This document shows positions 51,144 through 59,992 of a stretch of 64,000 bases of DNA, one piece after another. Source of the DNA: Candidatus Latescibacterota bacterium (GTDB lineage Bacteria; Latescibacterota; UBA2968; UBA8231). Location of the stretch: contig JAJEIO010000049.1 of the NCBI GenBank assembly GCA_022827835.1, positions 124,001-188,000 on the forward strand, read 5' to 3'. Below the pieces are notes generated by a model. That model saw nothing but the letters and a program-made list of their open reading frames with translations. It was not told where the DNA came from and did no database searches. Each line of letters begins with the position of its first letter. Positions within the stretch are counted from its first letter, which is position 1. Made by a program: the position numbers and the translations under genes.

Positions 51144-52271
51144 TTAATTGCCCGGTTCTATCACTACCTTCATGGCTTCTTCGCCGCCGGTAATGTCGAG
51201 GCCCTCGCGGATGTCGGACAGCGGTAGCCGATGCGTGATAAAGCGATCCAAGGGCGCGACTGTGCTACGCAAGAAAGATAGCGCGGTCTTGAACTGCATG
51301 GAAGGATACGCCCACATGCCGCGGATGTCCAAATCTTTAAAACAGACGATGTGCGGGTGGATTTCCACGGCCCCTGGATCAGTGAAATGCCCCACCTCCA
51401 CGACGATGCCGCCCCGGCGCACCAAGTCGAGCGATTCCTTGAAGGCCACGGGCGCGCCGGCTGTTTCAATGACGATGTCGGCTCCCACGCCTGCGGTCAT
51501 GTCTTGGAGGGCTAGCTGCCGTTGCTCAGGGCCACCTTCTCCCATCGCGAGTACTTTATGAGCGCCCATGGCGCGGGCGAGTTCCAACCGGGCCGCACTT
51601 AGGTCGCCAGCAATAATCAAGTCGGTGCCGATGTGGCTCAGCACCGCCACCACGAGTTGGCCGATGGGGCCGGCTCCGAGGACCAGCACGGATTTGTCGA
51701 GGCCCAATCCCTCGCCGATGTGCGGAATGCCCGGACCCAAGGCGCGCTCTACGGCGCGGGTGGCCACGGCTGCTGGCTCGGTGAGCACAGCCCGTTCCGA
51801 GGACAGGTCGTCGGGGATCTTGAAGAGCCACGAATGGCCCGTCAAATGCAGATATTCGGCAAAGCCACCGCGCGGCATGGGCGCTATATCGGCACTTACG
51901 AATCCGTACACAAAGCGGTTGGAACACAGGGTGGGCCGCTGAGGCATGTGCAGGCAGTAGTAGCACCGCCCGCAGGCCCGCGACGAGGGCGTCGTGGTGA
52001 CGCGGTCTCCCACTGCGACCGGGCCGCCCACTATGGCCAAGCTATCGGCTGCGGCCGGGCCCATTTCCTCGACGATGCCGACTAATTCGTGGCCGGGTAC
52101 CACTGGAAACGGCAGGGCCATGTGGCCGGCGAACATGTGCTTATCGCTGCCGCAGATGCCAGTGCGCTCAATTTTCAATAGGACTTCGTCGTCTCCGATC
52201 TGGGGTTTGGGATACGAGCGCACGGCGATCTGGCCGGGGCCGGTCATAATCGCTGCCTGTATCTGACTCAT
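51144..52271 (-). CDS. zinc-dependent MDR alcohol dehydrogenase
   Basis: A 375-residue enzyme with a complete zinc set: catalytic Cys in TGICGSDKHMFAGH, GHELVGIVE, and the structural four-Cys loop (SRACGRCYYCLHMPQRPTLC). The Rossmann motif is VLVLGAGPIGQLVVAVL with TDLIIAGDLS after it (Asp, so NAD). The C-terminus ends TGGEEAMKVVIEPGN, similar to sorbitol, threonine or glucose dehydrogenase types. AGGAG precedes the ATG. It is 22 bases after the isomerase gene, and three minus-strand genes (53.1-54.1, 52.3-53.0, 51.1-52.3 kb) form a polyol or sugar catabolic unit. The substrate is unknown. Confidence 0.92.
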   Translation of the reverse strand: MSQIQAAIMTGPGQIAVRSYPKPQIGDDEVLLKIERTGICGSDKHMFAGHMALPFPVVPGHELVGIVEEMGPAAADSLAIVGGPVAVGDRVTTTPSSRACGRCYYCLHMPQRPTLCSNRFVYGFVSADIAPMPRGGFAEYLHLTGHSWLFKIPDDLSSERAVLTEPAAVATRAVERALGPGIPHIGEGLGLDKSVLVLGAGPIGQLVVAVLSHIGTDLIIAGDLSAARLELARAMGAHKVLAMGEGGPEQRQLALQDMTAGVGADIVIETAGAPVAFKESLDLVRRGGIVVEVGHFTDPGAVEIHPHIVCFKDLDIRGMWAYPSMQFKTALSFLRSTVAPLDRFITHRLPLSDIREGLDITGGEEAMKVVIEPGN

Positions 52272-52293
52272 GCTTTTGGTCTCCTATACAATT

Positions 52294-53049
52294 CTAATAG
52301 CCAATGCTACGCATGTACTGGCGGTTGATTTGCATCTTCTCGGTTTCGGGCCGCTCGGCTTCTCCAGGGCAAACCGTGACCCAACCGGCGTATCCGGCCT
52401 CCTGCAACGCCGCCATAAATGCCGGGTAGTCGCACATGGGGCCTTCGCCCAGCTCCACGGTCTGTCCGTCTTTGAAATCGTGCAGATGCACATACGCGAT
52501 CCGCGCGGCGAAATCGCGCACAGCGTGCACCGGGTCGTAGCCCCAATGCACGGCGTGAGACATGTCCATACAGAGGCGGCACGCGTCTAGGCGACCCATG
52601 AAGCGCTTCCACTCTGCGGCGCTATCGACGAGGTGATTGATATGCGGATGAAACGTAACCACAATGCCCAAGTTTGCGCCGTACGTGGCCAGATCTTCGT
52701 ACGCAGCCGCCATCTGGTCCAATTCCGCGTCCGTACCGTTCCGACCATCTCGCCCCGGCCCTTTGGTCATAAAGGTCTCGACCCCGAGCTCGGCGGCAAA
52801 CTCGATGCGCCGCTTGTTGATCTGTTGGCTCGGCCCGTCGAGGTCCAGCGCGACATTTGGCCCGCATACGGCGGCCACTTCCACGCCAGATGCTTCGCAG
52901 AGCCGCCGCACGCGCTGGGGCGTGCCCAACCAGTCGAGCGGTTGCCGCGCCTCCCAGCCATCCCAGCCAAACGCTCGCAGGGTTTCTAGCTCTTGCGCTA
53001 GGTCGGGTGCCCGCCAGAACAGGCCGCTGTACGCCAATTTGTAGCTCAT
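52294..53049 (-). CDS. sugar phosphate isomerase/epimerase-like TIM barrel protein
   Basis: A 251-residue member of the AP-endonuclease-family TIM barrel (xylose isomerase-like) clan, which includes inosose isomerases and hydroxypyruvate isomerase. Metal-binding strands can be traced in FHPHINHLVDSA, LCMDMSHAVHWGYDP and VHLHDFK. The C-terminal GWVTVCPGEAERPETE lies where these enzymes carry their last ligand. AGGAA is 1-6 bases upstream of ATG 53049, a tight spacing. It stands between two MDR dehydrogenases on the same strand, which suggests an oxidation-isomerisation-oxidation route for a polyol or inositol-like compound. The substrate is not evident. Confidence 0.85.
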   Translation of the reverse strand: MSYKLAYSGLFWRAPDLAQELETLRAFGWDGWEARQPLDWLGTPQRVRRLCEASGVEVAAVCGPNVALDLDGPSQQINKRRIEFAAELGVETFMTKGPGRDGRNGTDAELDQMAAAYEDLATYGANLGIVVTFHPHINHLVDSAAEWKRFMGRLDACRLCMDMSHAVHWGYDPVHAVRDFAARIAYVHLHDFKDGQTVELGEGPMCDYPAFMAALQEAGYAGWVTVCPGEAERPETEKMQINRQYMRSIGY

Positions 53050-53116
53050 TTCCTACGCCTGCCTACGAAGGCTTCAATGTACCCAACCGCCGAGGTTGGG
53101 GCAAATAAAGGAGGGG

Positions 53117-54109
53117 TCACTTCCACTCAAATACCACGCCCAACGCTTCTTGTGGATTGTCGGCGAGCATGTCGTAGGTGGTTTGGCAATCGGCGGGGTT
53201 GGCGACGTGGGTGATCAGATCTTCGATGGGCAACTTGCCCGCGGCCATCAAACGCAAGACCAGATCGCGGTCTCTGGTTTTGTCCCACGGATAATAGATG
53301 TGGTCATGGTCCGGGGTTTTGGGCTGATGCGCGCCGAGAATCGCGATTTCGCGCTGGTGCACCTCGGGCAAAAAGCTCACTTCGACGGTGCCGCGCGGAG
53401 ACCCCAGCGCGACTAGGCGGCCCCCTAGTCGCGGCAGGGTCAGGGCCATGGGATAGACGGCGGGGATGCCGGTTGCTTCGATGACTACATCGGCACCATC
53501 CCCCACGCAATGCTGGCGCACGATTTCGGCGACATCTCCTGCGGTGTTGGGATTGATACAGACATCTACCCCCCGATCCTTAGCTTTGCCCAAGCGGAAA
53601 TCGTCAAGATCGATTGCAATGACCGGGAGTGCACCGGCCAACCGCGCAAAGGTCGCGGCCAATTGGCCGACAATGCCCATGCCGGTGATGGCAACGGCCT
53701 CGCCCAATTCGGGGCGACCAACCCGATGTCCGTGCAGGGCAATGGCACCCATGACCATGAATGCCGCGGCTTTGGGCGAGACACCGGCAGGTGCTTTGCG
53801 GAAATTGCCGGTCAAGACCGCGTGGCTTGCGTGGTTGCCTTGACCAGCAATGCGGTCGCCGGGTTGTATCCCCTGCACATCTTTGCCGACTTCGAGCACT
53901 ACGCCTGTGTTGCAGTAGCCGGTAGAGCGCGGAAATGTTATCGCACTCGCCGGTTCTCCGCCGTGTGCGTAGCCGTAGATTTCCGTGCCAACGCTTACGG
54001 CGGTGTAGTCGTTTTGCACCAAAATGCCGTGGTCGGGCACGTGCGGCAGTTCAAATTCCGCCAATTCGATCCGCCGGATGTCTGTGCAAATTAGTCGTTG
54101 TGCTTTCAC
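53117..54109 (-). CDS. MDR family dehydrogenase of the Zn-independent/inositol type
   Basis: A 330-residue MDR protein. It has an N-terminal GroES-like part with NDYTAVSVGTEIYGYAHGG and no classical catalytic Cys, then GYCNTGVVLEVG. The cofactor motif AITGMGIVGQLAATFARL and ADVVIEATGIP follow. The absence of the usual Cys-Gly-Ser-Asp zinc motif suggests a non-zinc or altered site. The track start at 54214 is replaced by GTG 54109 because AAGGAGA lies five bases upstream. It is 67 bases from the isomerase gene. Its reaction is not known, and members of this subgroup occur near inositol and polyol genes. Confidence 0.82.
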   Translation of the reverse strand: MKAQRLICTDIRRIELAEFELPHVPDHGILVQNDYTAVSVGTEIYGYAHGGEPASAITFPRSTGYCNTGVVLEVGKDVQGIQPGDRIAGQGNHASHAVLTGNFRKAPAGVSPKAAAFMVMGAIALHGHRVGRPELGEAVAITGMGIVGQLAATFARLAGALPVIAIDLDDFRLGKAKDRGVDVCINPNTAGDVAEIVRQHCVGDGADVVIEATGIPAVYPMALTLPRLGGRLVALGSPRGTVEVSFLPEVHQREIAILGAHQPKTPDHDHIYYPWDKTRDRDLVLRLMAAGKLPIEDLITHVANPADCQTTYDMLADNPQEALGVVFEWK

Positions 54110-54330
54110 GGCCGTCTCCTTTGCAAATTCTGCCCTGTTCCTGAAGTAGTACCGCCACTCGTTAGCGTCACACCTACGGCGACAAAAATAACTTGCCAAG
54201 GGCCTGTCACCCAAACTATATCCTCATCCACCAGCTACCGCTCAGATGCCTTTCAGCAAGATGTTGACCTAATCGCCACTGGAACGTCCGCAGCTTGGGG
54301 GCGTCCCAATGGTGAGTTCATTCTGGCCGA

Positions 54331-54423
54331 GAATCGGGCCTTATTGCCACCCTTAGATCGCAGGAGAACCAACAGTGCTCAACCAAGAGTCCACCCTTGC
54401 TGGGAATCGGGCCTTGTTGCCAC
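54331..54423 (+). repeat. imperfect 20-bp direct repeat flanking the start of the LVIVD gene
   Basis: GAATCGGGCCTT(A/G)TTGCCAC occurs at 54331-54350 and 54404-54423, differing at one base. The second copy encodes the signal-peptide start (NRALLPLL). The first is in a different frame in the upstream untranslated region. This is a local duplication spanning the start codon at 54375. Confidence 0.7.
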
Positions 54424-56552
54424 TGCTGATCGTCCTCGTTGCCACGGTGGCCTCCAGCCATCCCGCGCCCATCTTTGCGCCCGCTGATGCGCCCGACAGC
54501 CTCAATGTGGAACGCGTCGGCGAAATCGCACTCATCAGCCCTCCCCAAGGCGAAGACGCTCACCTCTTCCCCGACGGCACTGACCTCTATCTCGCGGGCG
54601 ACCACGCGCTGATGGGCGACTTTCGCGGCATCGTCCATATCGTCGATATCTCCGACCCTGCCAACATGCGCAAAGTAGCCGAAGTGCGCACCCCCGGACC
54701 TGCGCTAGACATAAAGATCGCGGACGATTTAGCCGTCATTGGCGTACAGGATTTCGAATCCAGCTTTGGGTTGTTGATCCTCGACATCTCCGACCCTGCC
54801 AATCCCGTCGAGCTCTCGCGGTTTGACCAGGAAAGCTGGCAAGGAGTCCACAATCTCTTTCTCCACGGCGATCGCCTCTATCTCGCGCACGGGCTGAATC
54901 CGGGCCTGAGCATTGTCGATATCTCCGACCCAACCGCGCCCTTGGTCTCGGGCTTCTGGCAGCACGAGGGCGATTTCAGCAATGTGGTCCACGACGTATT
55001 CATCCGTGACCGTCTCGCCGTCGTCAGCGATTTGTTCTCTGGCTTAGTTCTCCTCGACCTGACCGACCCCGATGCACCCACCATGCTCGCCGCGTTGCCT
55101 TTTACCGAAGGCATCCACAGCGCTTGGGCCGAGGGCGACTACGTTTACTGCAACCAAGAATTCGGCGGTTGGGAGCGGCACCTCTATGTCGTCGATATCG
55201 CCGACCCCCGGCAGCCGCAGGTCGTCCACTCTTTCGGCAGTGGCCCGCCGCCCCAAGGGCCCATTCTCGGTCCGCACAATCCTTGGGTCCACAACGGGCT
55301 GCTGTATTGGGCCTATTACGAGGCGGGCTTTCGCGTCTTTGACCTTCTTGACCCGGCGCGACCGGTGGAAATCGGCTATCACACCTATCCGGGGTTCGCT
55401 TGGAGTGTCCAACCACACGACGACGGGCTGCTCTATGTCGCCGACGGCGCGGTCGGCATCGAAGCCTTCAGGCTGAATGAGTCGGCATTCGCCATTCGCG
55501 CTGTCGCTGTCGATCCGTCCGTTGCCATCCGCGGCCGCCACCAGAGCGTGGACATCGAGGCTACGGTCGCTCCCTCGCCGCGCCGCACCACTGGGCACAT
55601 TGCACGAGTCGGCATTCGCCTCAACGGCGAGACCGCCGCACAGCCGCTCCGCGCCGAGGGCCGCACCTTTATCGGTTCGCTGCCGCTACCACCCGACCTG
55701 CCTACTGGGCGTCATCGTCTGCACGTCGAACTGGTTGACGACCAAGGCCACATTTATCCCTACAACCTTTCCTACGACCTGTATCCCGAGCGGGATTTGG
55801 AAATTTACGCGGAGACCCTAGCCGAGGGCTGGTCGCTGGTGGAGAGGGGCGAGGCCGTCCGCTTCACCGGACACCAAGGCCTGATCCTGTCCGGGAACTT
55901 CGTCTCCATCTTCGAGACGCGGACCCCTTTCGGCCCGACCGGCTATACTGCGTTGCGCTTCGCCTTCCGCCCCGACGCGGTAGAGGATTTTCCCACCAAT
56001 CGCCTAGGCGTCAACATCGGCGGACGCTCCGTGAAGATCGGGCTTGGTGGCGGGGATTCACTAGCAGTTGACCTTGCAGATAAGCGCTGGCAAACCGTGG
56101 AAATCCCCCTGTCCACTTTTGGCATATCCGACGCCGATCCCTCGTTCGAGATTGATTCAGTGCGAATCTACGGTCGTTTGAAGGGAGTGGCGTATATCGC
56201 CGATCTCGTTCTGGTCGCCGCCACACCGCCGATTGATACCGCTGTGCACGAGGCACAGATAAACGCCCGGCCAGCGGCTTTCCACCTCGCGCAAAATTTC
56301 CCCAATCCCTTTAACCAATCGACGGTGATTCGCATTGATTTGGAGGCTAGGGCTGAGGTGGAACTGGCCGTTTACAATATAGCCGGGCAGAAGGTCGCAA
56401 CGCTAGCCCAAGGGCTGTACCCGTCGGGCGCGTACACCTTCACTTGGGACGGACGCAATACCCACGGGGCTGAACTGGCTTCAGGTGTCTATTGCTATCG
56501 GCTCAGGGCCAATGGGCGGGAGCAGACGCGCAAACTGATCCTTCTCCGCTGA
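54375..56552 (+). CDS. secreted LVIVD-repeat beta-propeller protein with FlgD-like/T9SS sorting domain
   Basis: A 725-residue protein. The signal is RALLPLLIVLVATVASSHP. Residues about 45-380 contain LVIVD-type repeats (GIVHIVDISDPANMRKVAEV, LLILDISDPANPVELSRF, LSIVDISDPTAPLVSGFW, LVLLDLTDPDAPTMLAALP, LYVVDIADPRQPQVV), probably a beta-propeller. A domain of beta strands follows. The last ~90 residues match the FlgD-Ig/type A sorting module (AQNFPNPFNQSTVIRIDL, YNIAGQKVATL, WDGRNTHGAELASGVYCYRLRA), which in FCB bacteria targets proteins to the surface. The start is GTG 54375 with CAGGAG upstream. The ligand is unknown. Confidence 0.9.
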   Translation: MLNQESTLAGNRALLPLLIVLVATVASSHPAPIFAPADAPDSLNVERVGEIALISPPQGEDAHLFPDGTDLYLAGDHALMGDFRGIVHIVDISDPANMRKVAEVRTPGPALDIKIADDLAVIGVQDFESSFGLLILDISDPANPVELSRFDQESWQGVHNLFLHGDRLYLAHGLNPGLSIVDISDPTAPLVSGFWQHEGDFSNVVHDVFIRDRLAVVSDLFSGLVLLDLTDPDAPTMLAALPFTEGIHSAWAEGDYVYCNQEFGGWERHLYVVDIADPRQPQVVHSFGSGPPPQGPILGPHNPWVHNGLLYWAYYEAGFRVFDLLDPARPVEIGYHTYPGFAWSVQPHDDGLLYVADGAVGIEAFRLNESAFAIRAVAVDPSVAIRGRHQSVDIEATVAPSPRRTTGHIARVGIRLNGETAAQPLRAEGRTFIGSLPLPPDLPTGRHRLHVELVDDQGHIYPYNLSYDLYPERDLEIYAETLAEGWSLVERGEAVRFTGHQGLILSGNFVSIFETRTPFGPTGYTALRFAFRPDAVEDFPTNRLGVNIGGRSVKIGLGGGDSLAVDLADKRWQTVEIPLSTFGISDADPSFEIDSVRIYGRLKGVAYIADLVLVAATPPIDTAVHEAQINARPAAFHLAQNFPNPFNQSTVIRIDLEARAEVELAVYNIAGQKVATLAQGLYPSGAYTFTWDGRNTHGAELASGVYCYRLRANGREQTRKLILLR

Positions 56553-56628
56553 ACGCCTATCTCTGCGGGTTGGCTCAAGGCAGGTATTGGACCGGCAGCA
56601 GGCCTGCCAGAGTACAAAAAGGACGACC

Positions 56629-56862
56629 TCACAAATAGGCGATTACCAATTCGATTCCTTCGATGCGCAGGCAGTCCTGATCGTTCATCCGATTGAGTGC
56701 TATGTCGATTCGGTTGGTTCCCTGTACGACCGGGATGTCGCAGCAGGCCTGCTCCGGCGTGAGCGGCGGTTTGAAGGCAATGTACGTCGTCGAGTCGCCG
56801 TCGGAATTGAAGATTAGGCGGGGGAAGTTTGGGGAGTTCTTGGAATCGCCCAAGCTACTCAT
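56629..56862 (-). CDS. small conserved-looking protein of unknown function
   Basis: A 77-residue protein (MSSLGDSKNSPNFPRLIFN) with two Cys in TPEQACCDIPVVQ. A good ribosome site (AAAAGGAG, 8 bases upstream) supports translation. Composition includes SDGDSTTYIAFKPP, suggesting a small beta-rich domain, but no family was recognised. It lies 125 bases downstream of the deoxyribosyltransferase-like gene, on the same strand, and could be its third component. The codon usage is less GC-biased than surrounding metabolic genes. Confidence 0.5.
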   Translation of the reverse strand: MSSLGDSKNSPNFPRLIFNSDGDSTTYIAFKPPLTPEQACCDIPVVQGTNRIDIALNRMNDQDCLRIEGIELVIAYL

Positions 56863-56987
56863 TCCAATGCTCCTTTTCAGGCCAGCATCGGGAATGGGAG
56901 TTCTTTACTCATTTCCTGACGCGCCGACAGGTCGCCCGCAGGTATAAGTACGGCGCTCAATCCGTTCGAAACCGGCATGTACCAAGT

Positions 56988-57617
56988 TCAAACCGGTCTC
57001 CCTCGCGCGATCCACTGTCTCATGGCCTCCAGAAGTTCGTTCGTCGGATAATCTTGAATATCTTCTTCCGAGAAACCGGCGTCTAGTTGGCGTTTATAGT
57101 GCCATTCTTGAAAGTCGGTGTAGGCGTTCAGGATTCTGGCCGCTCCGTCGGCCTCCTCTCCTGACTCGTTGACAAGCCAATTGCGTACCTTTCTAACTGC
57201 CTTCTGATGATCGCCTTCGTGAGATTGGATATCGAAGCCTGAGAGATCAGAAATCGCGGCCAGATACCTGTATTCCTTTTCCTCCAGAACAAGGCTCTTT
57301 TTTTCCCCTCTTTTCCCACCAGAATACTGCCGGCATCCATAATCTATTCCAAGTTCAAAAGGCATGTTTAACCTGAAGTATTCTCCCTCCTTTGTTGCCT
57401 GACATCTACTCAGATCGTGTATGGAATATTTGGAATCCTTTATTAAGTCTCGGATTTTTTCTATCCTGCTTTCCAGAGAGTCACTTCGTTCCGTTGAAAT
57501 CCTGGGATGAAAATCCAAATAAAGGATACAGAAGAGAATAGCTTGTAAAATTGGTTCATAGTCTTCATCAAAAGGGCAATTGACGAAGACACATCTCTCG
57601 AAAGGCAGCTTGGGCAA
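56988..57617 (-). CDS. nucleoside deoxyribosyltransferase/TIR-like protein of unknown role
   Basis: A 209-residue protein. It begins with a Rossmann-like strand and loop, CVFVNCPFDEDYEPILQAI. LRIEKIRDLIKDSKYSIHDLSRC-like segments (ESRIEKIRDLIKDSKYSIHD) and FRLNMPFELGIDYG follow, which parallel the loop, Arg, Asp-Leu-Ser and Glu-Leu-Gly motifs of 2-deoxyribosyltransferase/TIR-related nucleotide-cleaving folds. The Glu of NMPFELG corresponds to the catalytic position. A Cys-rich or basic C-terminal region has no match. The TTG start has GAAGGG upstream and lies 3 bases after the DUF2188 stop. The gene pair is a candidate toxic or immune module. Function is inferred from fold resemblance only. 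Confidence 0.6.
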   Translation of the reverse strand: MPKLPFERCVFVNCPFDEDYEPILQAILFCILYLDFHPRISTERSDSLESRIEKIRDLIKDSKYSIHDLSRCQATKEGEYFRLNMPFELGIDYGCRQYSGGKRGEKKSLVLEEKEYRYLAAISDLSGFDIQSHEGDHQKAVRKVRNWLVNESGEEADGAARILNAYTDFQEWHYKRQLDAGFSEEDIQDYPTNELLEAMRQWIARGRPV

Positions 57618-57620
57618 TTT

Positions 57621-57845
57621 CTAACCCTTCGGAGGATACGAATCTCTACCGTATGAATTGCGCTCCCTGATTCGTCCATCGCGGCCATGGATGTACAGTT
57701 CCACATGTTGGTTTCTGGCGATTTGTATGGCCTTCTCGACGGCTTCTCTCTGAGTGTTGTAAATTCCCGAAGACCGCGATGATCCCGTGCGCCTCACACT
57801 CCATTTTCCATCCTTGGGCACCACGTGCAGATTTTTTCTAGACAT
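57621..57845 (-). CDS. DUF2188-family small protein
   Basis: A 74-residue protein matching the DUF2188 pattern: HVVPKDGKWSVRRTGSSRSS, the middle YNTQREAVEKAIQIARNQ and the ending HGRDGRIRERNSYGRDSYPPK. The family is a compact alpha/beta fold with no established biochemical role. AAGGAGATAACCG precedes the ATG. Its stop is 3 bases before the deoxyribosyltransferase-like gene, so they are almost certainly co-expressed. A regulatory or antitoxin-like role for the partner is possible but not shown. About 240 bases of gene-free DNA lie upstream. Confidence 0.85.
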   Translation of the reverse strand: MSRKNLHVVPKDGKWSVRRTGSSRSSGIYNTQREAVEKAIQIARNQHVELYIHGRDGRIRERNSYGRDSYPPKG

Positions 57846-58087
57846 CGGTTATCTCCTTTGTTTGCAGAGTTATTTATTTAGGTAAAACAGACCTCATTTG
57901 CTCTCGCCGCTTCGTACAGGACCGTCGCTACTTATCACATTTCGCACGTAGTAACAGATGCCGATAACCATAATCAAATGTCAAGAGGGGTGCAAAATAC
58001 TGGAGTGGCGGACCCCCTTCTATTGATCTTCTGTGAAGGATTGAGCACCCGCAAGCCCTTATGACCGTCATTGGAACGGCACCCGGC

Positions 58088-59566
58088 TCAGTCGGCGGCG
58101 TCCGGGGCCCAGATCGCTATCGGATTCGCTGGGGCCGGATCGACGGGCCAGAGCCCGCGGCCGCTTCCCGTGAACGGGATGGAGGCGAAGTCCAAGGTGC
58201 AGACCCCGGGACCATCGAACAGCAGACCGCGCTCCCAGGGGGCACCAAAGGCCGCCATCCACCCGGTCATGTTCTTAGCCATAACCGCGAGGGCAGCGTC
58301 CGGCTGTAGCCCGACACATTCGTAGAAGGCCGGATCCGGAGTCAGCGCCGGGTATGAGCAGGCGACGAGCTGGATCTGCCCCGACTCTATGACCGCGGCT
58401 TCTCCCATCGAGAAGGTCTGGCCCGTGTAGGCTCCGCCTCGGGTCTTGTAGTTGCCCTCTCCCGTCCAGATCACGCGCCCTTCCCAAGAGACCGGCGGGT
58501 CGCCGGTGGTGAAGCGGGTCGCCCCTCGGCGGGCCTCGGCGACGGTGCCCGGGTCAACCACCCAGAGCAGCACCTTGCCGGGCAGCTCTTCGCGGAGCGG
58601 CAACAGCCGTCGCAGGGCCTCAGCGCTGTGGCCGGGGGAGCCCCCGGAGGTCGCGTCTGCGGTGTCGACCAGCACCCAAGGTTTCGGACCCTTGCGCCGG
58701 ACCCTTTGCAGGATCTCCGGCCAAGGGATGAGTTGGCTTCTCCAGTGATGCCGCTGGGCGTACCACTCGTCGGCGAGCTTCTGCAGCTCATCGAGGGGGA
58801 CGCCGTCTCCGGTGGCGGTGACGACCACGGAGGAGCCCATTTCGTCGATGTCCATCCAAGGCTGCACCGGCAGGATGCAGATGTCGAGGACGTCTGCGTG
58901 CCGCCGTTCCAGCTCGCGGGCGCAGGTGAGCAGGTCGCACAGGTGGCCCGCGAAATGGGTGCTGTCCGTCGGCGGCATCAGGGCGGACACCTTGGCCGCG
59001 GCGCGGGTGAAGGAGCTTGGGTGCAGGGCTAGGCGCGCGGCGCGCTCGCCGGTAGCGGTGAAGTCCATGTGGGGGAAGGTTCGGTACGCGGTGACCGCGT
59101 CGGCGTGCTGCAGCATGCGGCGGGTAAAGTTGGCGTGTAGGTCGAGGGACAGCACGACCCGGCCGCGGTAGCCGAGATCGCTGCGCACCTTTTCGAGAAG
59201 GTACCCCTCGGGATCGTCTTCGCCGTCGGCGGCCGCGGCCCCGTGCAGATGGAGGATGAGGACGTCGAACGGCATCGCGGCGGCGACTCGGTCGAGCAGG
59301 GTGTTGCTGATCTCGCGAAAGCAGGCGGCGCTCAGGCGTCCGGCGGGAGAGCCGCAGAGGGCGGTGAAACAGGGGGCGGTTTCCCAGCCGGCTGCGGCCA
59401 GCACCTCCAAGCTGCCGTGCATCTGCGAATCGGTCCCGGCGGCCCAAGCGCGCACTTGGGCTTCATCTGCGAGGAAGACGCCCCCTTTCCTGAAGAGGTC
59501 GATCTCTGCCAAGTTGGGGGCGAAGGTGTTGCTTTCGAAGATGAACTGGGCGAGGGCGGCTTTCAT
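58088..59566 (-). CDS. M81-family (MlrC-type) metallopeptidase-like protein
   Basis: A 492-residue protein with the MlrC/DUF1485 layout. The N-terminus MKAALAQFIFESNTFAP, ILHLHGAAAADGEDDPEGYLL and SLDLHANFTRRML carry putative zinc ligands (H-x-H, DLHAN). C-terminal MlrC domain starts near WVLVDTADATSGGSPGHS. MlrC in Sphingomonads cleaves linearised microcystin, but homologs are widespread with other unknown substrates. The track ATG 59617 overlaps the MazG-like gene; ATG 59566 (17 codons in) gives the family N-terminus without overlap. It has no signal peptide. It neighbours a frameshifted dipeptidase gene. Confidence 0.88.
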   Translation of the reverse strand: MKAALAQFIFESNTFAPNLAEIDLFRKGGVFLADEAQVRAWAAGTDSQMHGSLEVLAAAGWETAPCFTALCGSPAGRLSAACFREISNTLLDRVAAAMPFDVLILHLHGAAAADGEDDPEGYLLEKVRSDLGYRGRVVLSLDLHANFTRRMLQHADAVTAYRTFPHMDFTATGERAARLALHPSSFTRAAAKVSALMPPTDSTHFAGHLCDLLTCARELERRHADVLDICILPVQPWMDIDEMGSSVVVTATGDGVPLDELQKLADEWYAQRHHWRSQLIPWPEILQRVRRKGPKPWVLVDTADATSGGSPGHSAEALRRLLPLREELPGKVLLWVVDPGTVAEARRGATRFTTGDPPVSWEGRVIWTGEGNYKTRGGAYTGQTFSMGEAAVIESGQIQLVACSYPALTPDPAFYECVGLQPDAALAVMAKNMTGWMAAFGAPWERGLLFDGPGVCTLDFASIPFTGSGRGLWPVDPAPANPIAIWAPDAAD

Positions 59567-59576
59567 CGGGCAGTTC

Positions 59577-59963
59577 TCAACCAGACCGAAAGCCGTGGTG
59601 GGTATCAGAACGACCAAGATCCCGTTTCAGGGTCTCCAAGCCGTTCTCCAGCTTCCCCTGATGTTTTTCCGGAGGCCAAGCGTTCACTCTATCTACAAAT
59701 GCCTGCAAATTCGCGCTCAGATCAACCTCAAATCTGTTGGCAATTTTCACGAGGAACCACAACGCATCAACCAGCTCGACACCGATGTTTTTCAGGTGTT
59801 GGTCTCGCACCTCGCCTCTATACTCTGAGGTCCTATTGATTGATTGGGCCAGCTCGCCGACTTCTTCGGTCAGATGAGCAAGCAACTGAGGCGTCGTAAG
59901 CAATTCCCAGCCAGTCGTCTCGTCGAATTCCCTCGTCCATTCCTGAAACCCTTTGATGTTCAT
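59577..59963 (-). CDS. MazG-like nucleotide pyrophosphohydrolase
   Basis: A 128-residue all-alpha NTP-PPase. The metal-binding EExxE...ExxD pattern appears as LTEEVGELAQSINRT and LGVELVDALWFL (Glu and Asp). Short MazG-type proteins hydrolyse abnormal nucleotides or limit (p)ppGpp-like pools in house-cleaning and defence contexts. It lies 29 bases downstream of the small 69-residue gene and just upstream of the M81 gene. Its placement beside an orphan methyltransferase and the deoxyribosyltransferase-like pair marks this as an accessory region. Confidence 0.82.
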   Translation of the reverse strand: MNIKGFQEWTREFDETTGWELLTTPQLLAHLTEEVGELAQSINRTSEYRGEVRDQHLKNIGVELVDALWFLVKIANRFEVDLSANLQAFVDRVNAWPPEKHQGKLENGLETLKRDLGRSDTHHGFRSG

Positions 59964-59992
59964 AAGTTTTTCTCGCCAGCCTGTTCGGACCT

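Noticed and set aside
54098-54487. 129-aa ORF upstream of the LVIVD gene
   Set aside because: No motif, overlaps the start of the clear LVIVD gene in another frame, and no ribosome site.
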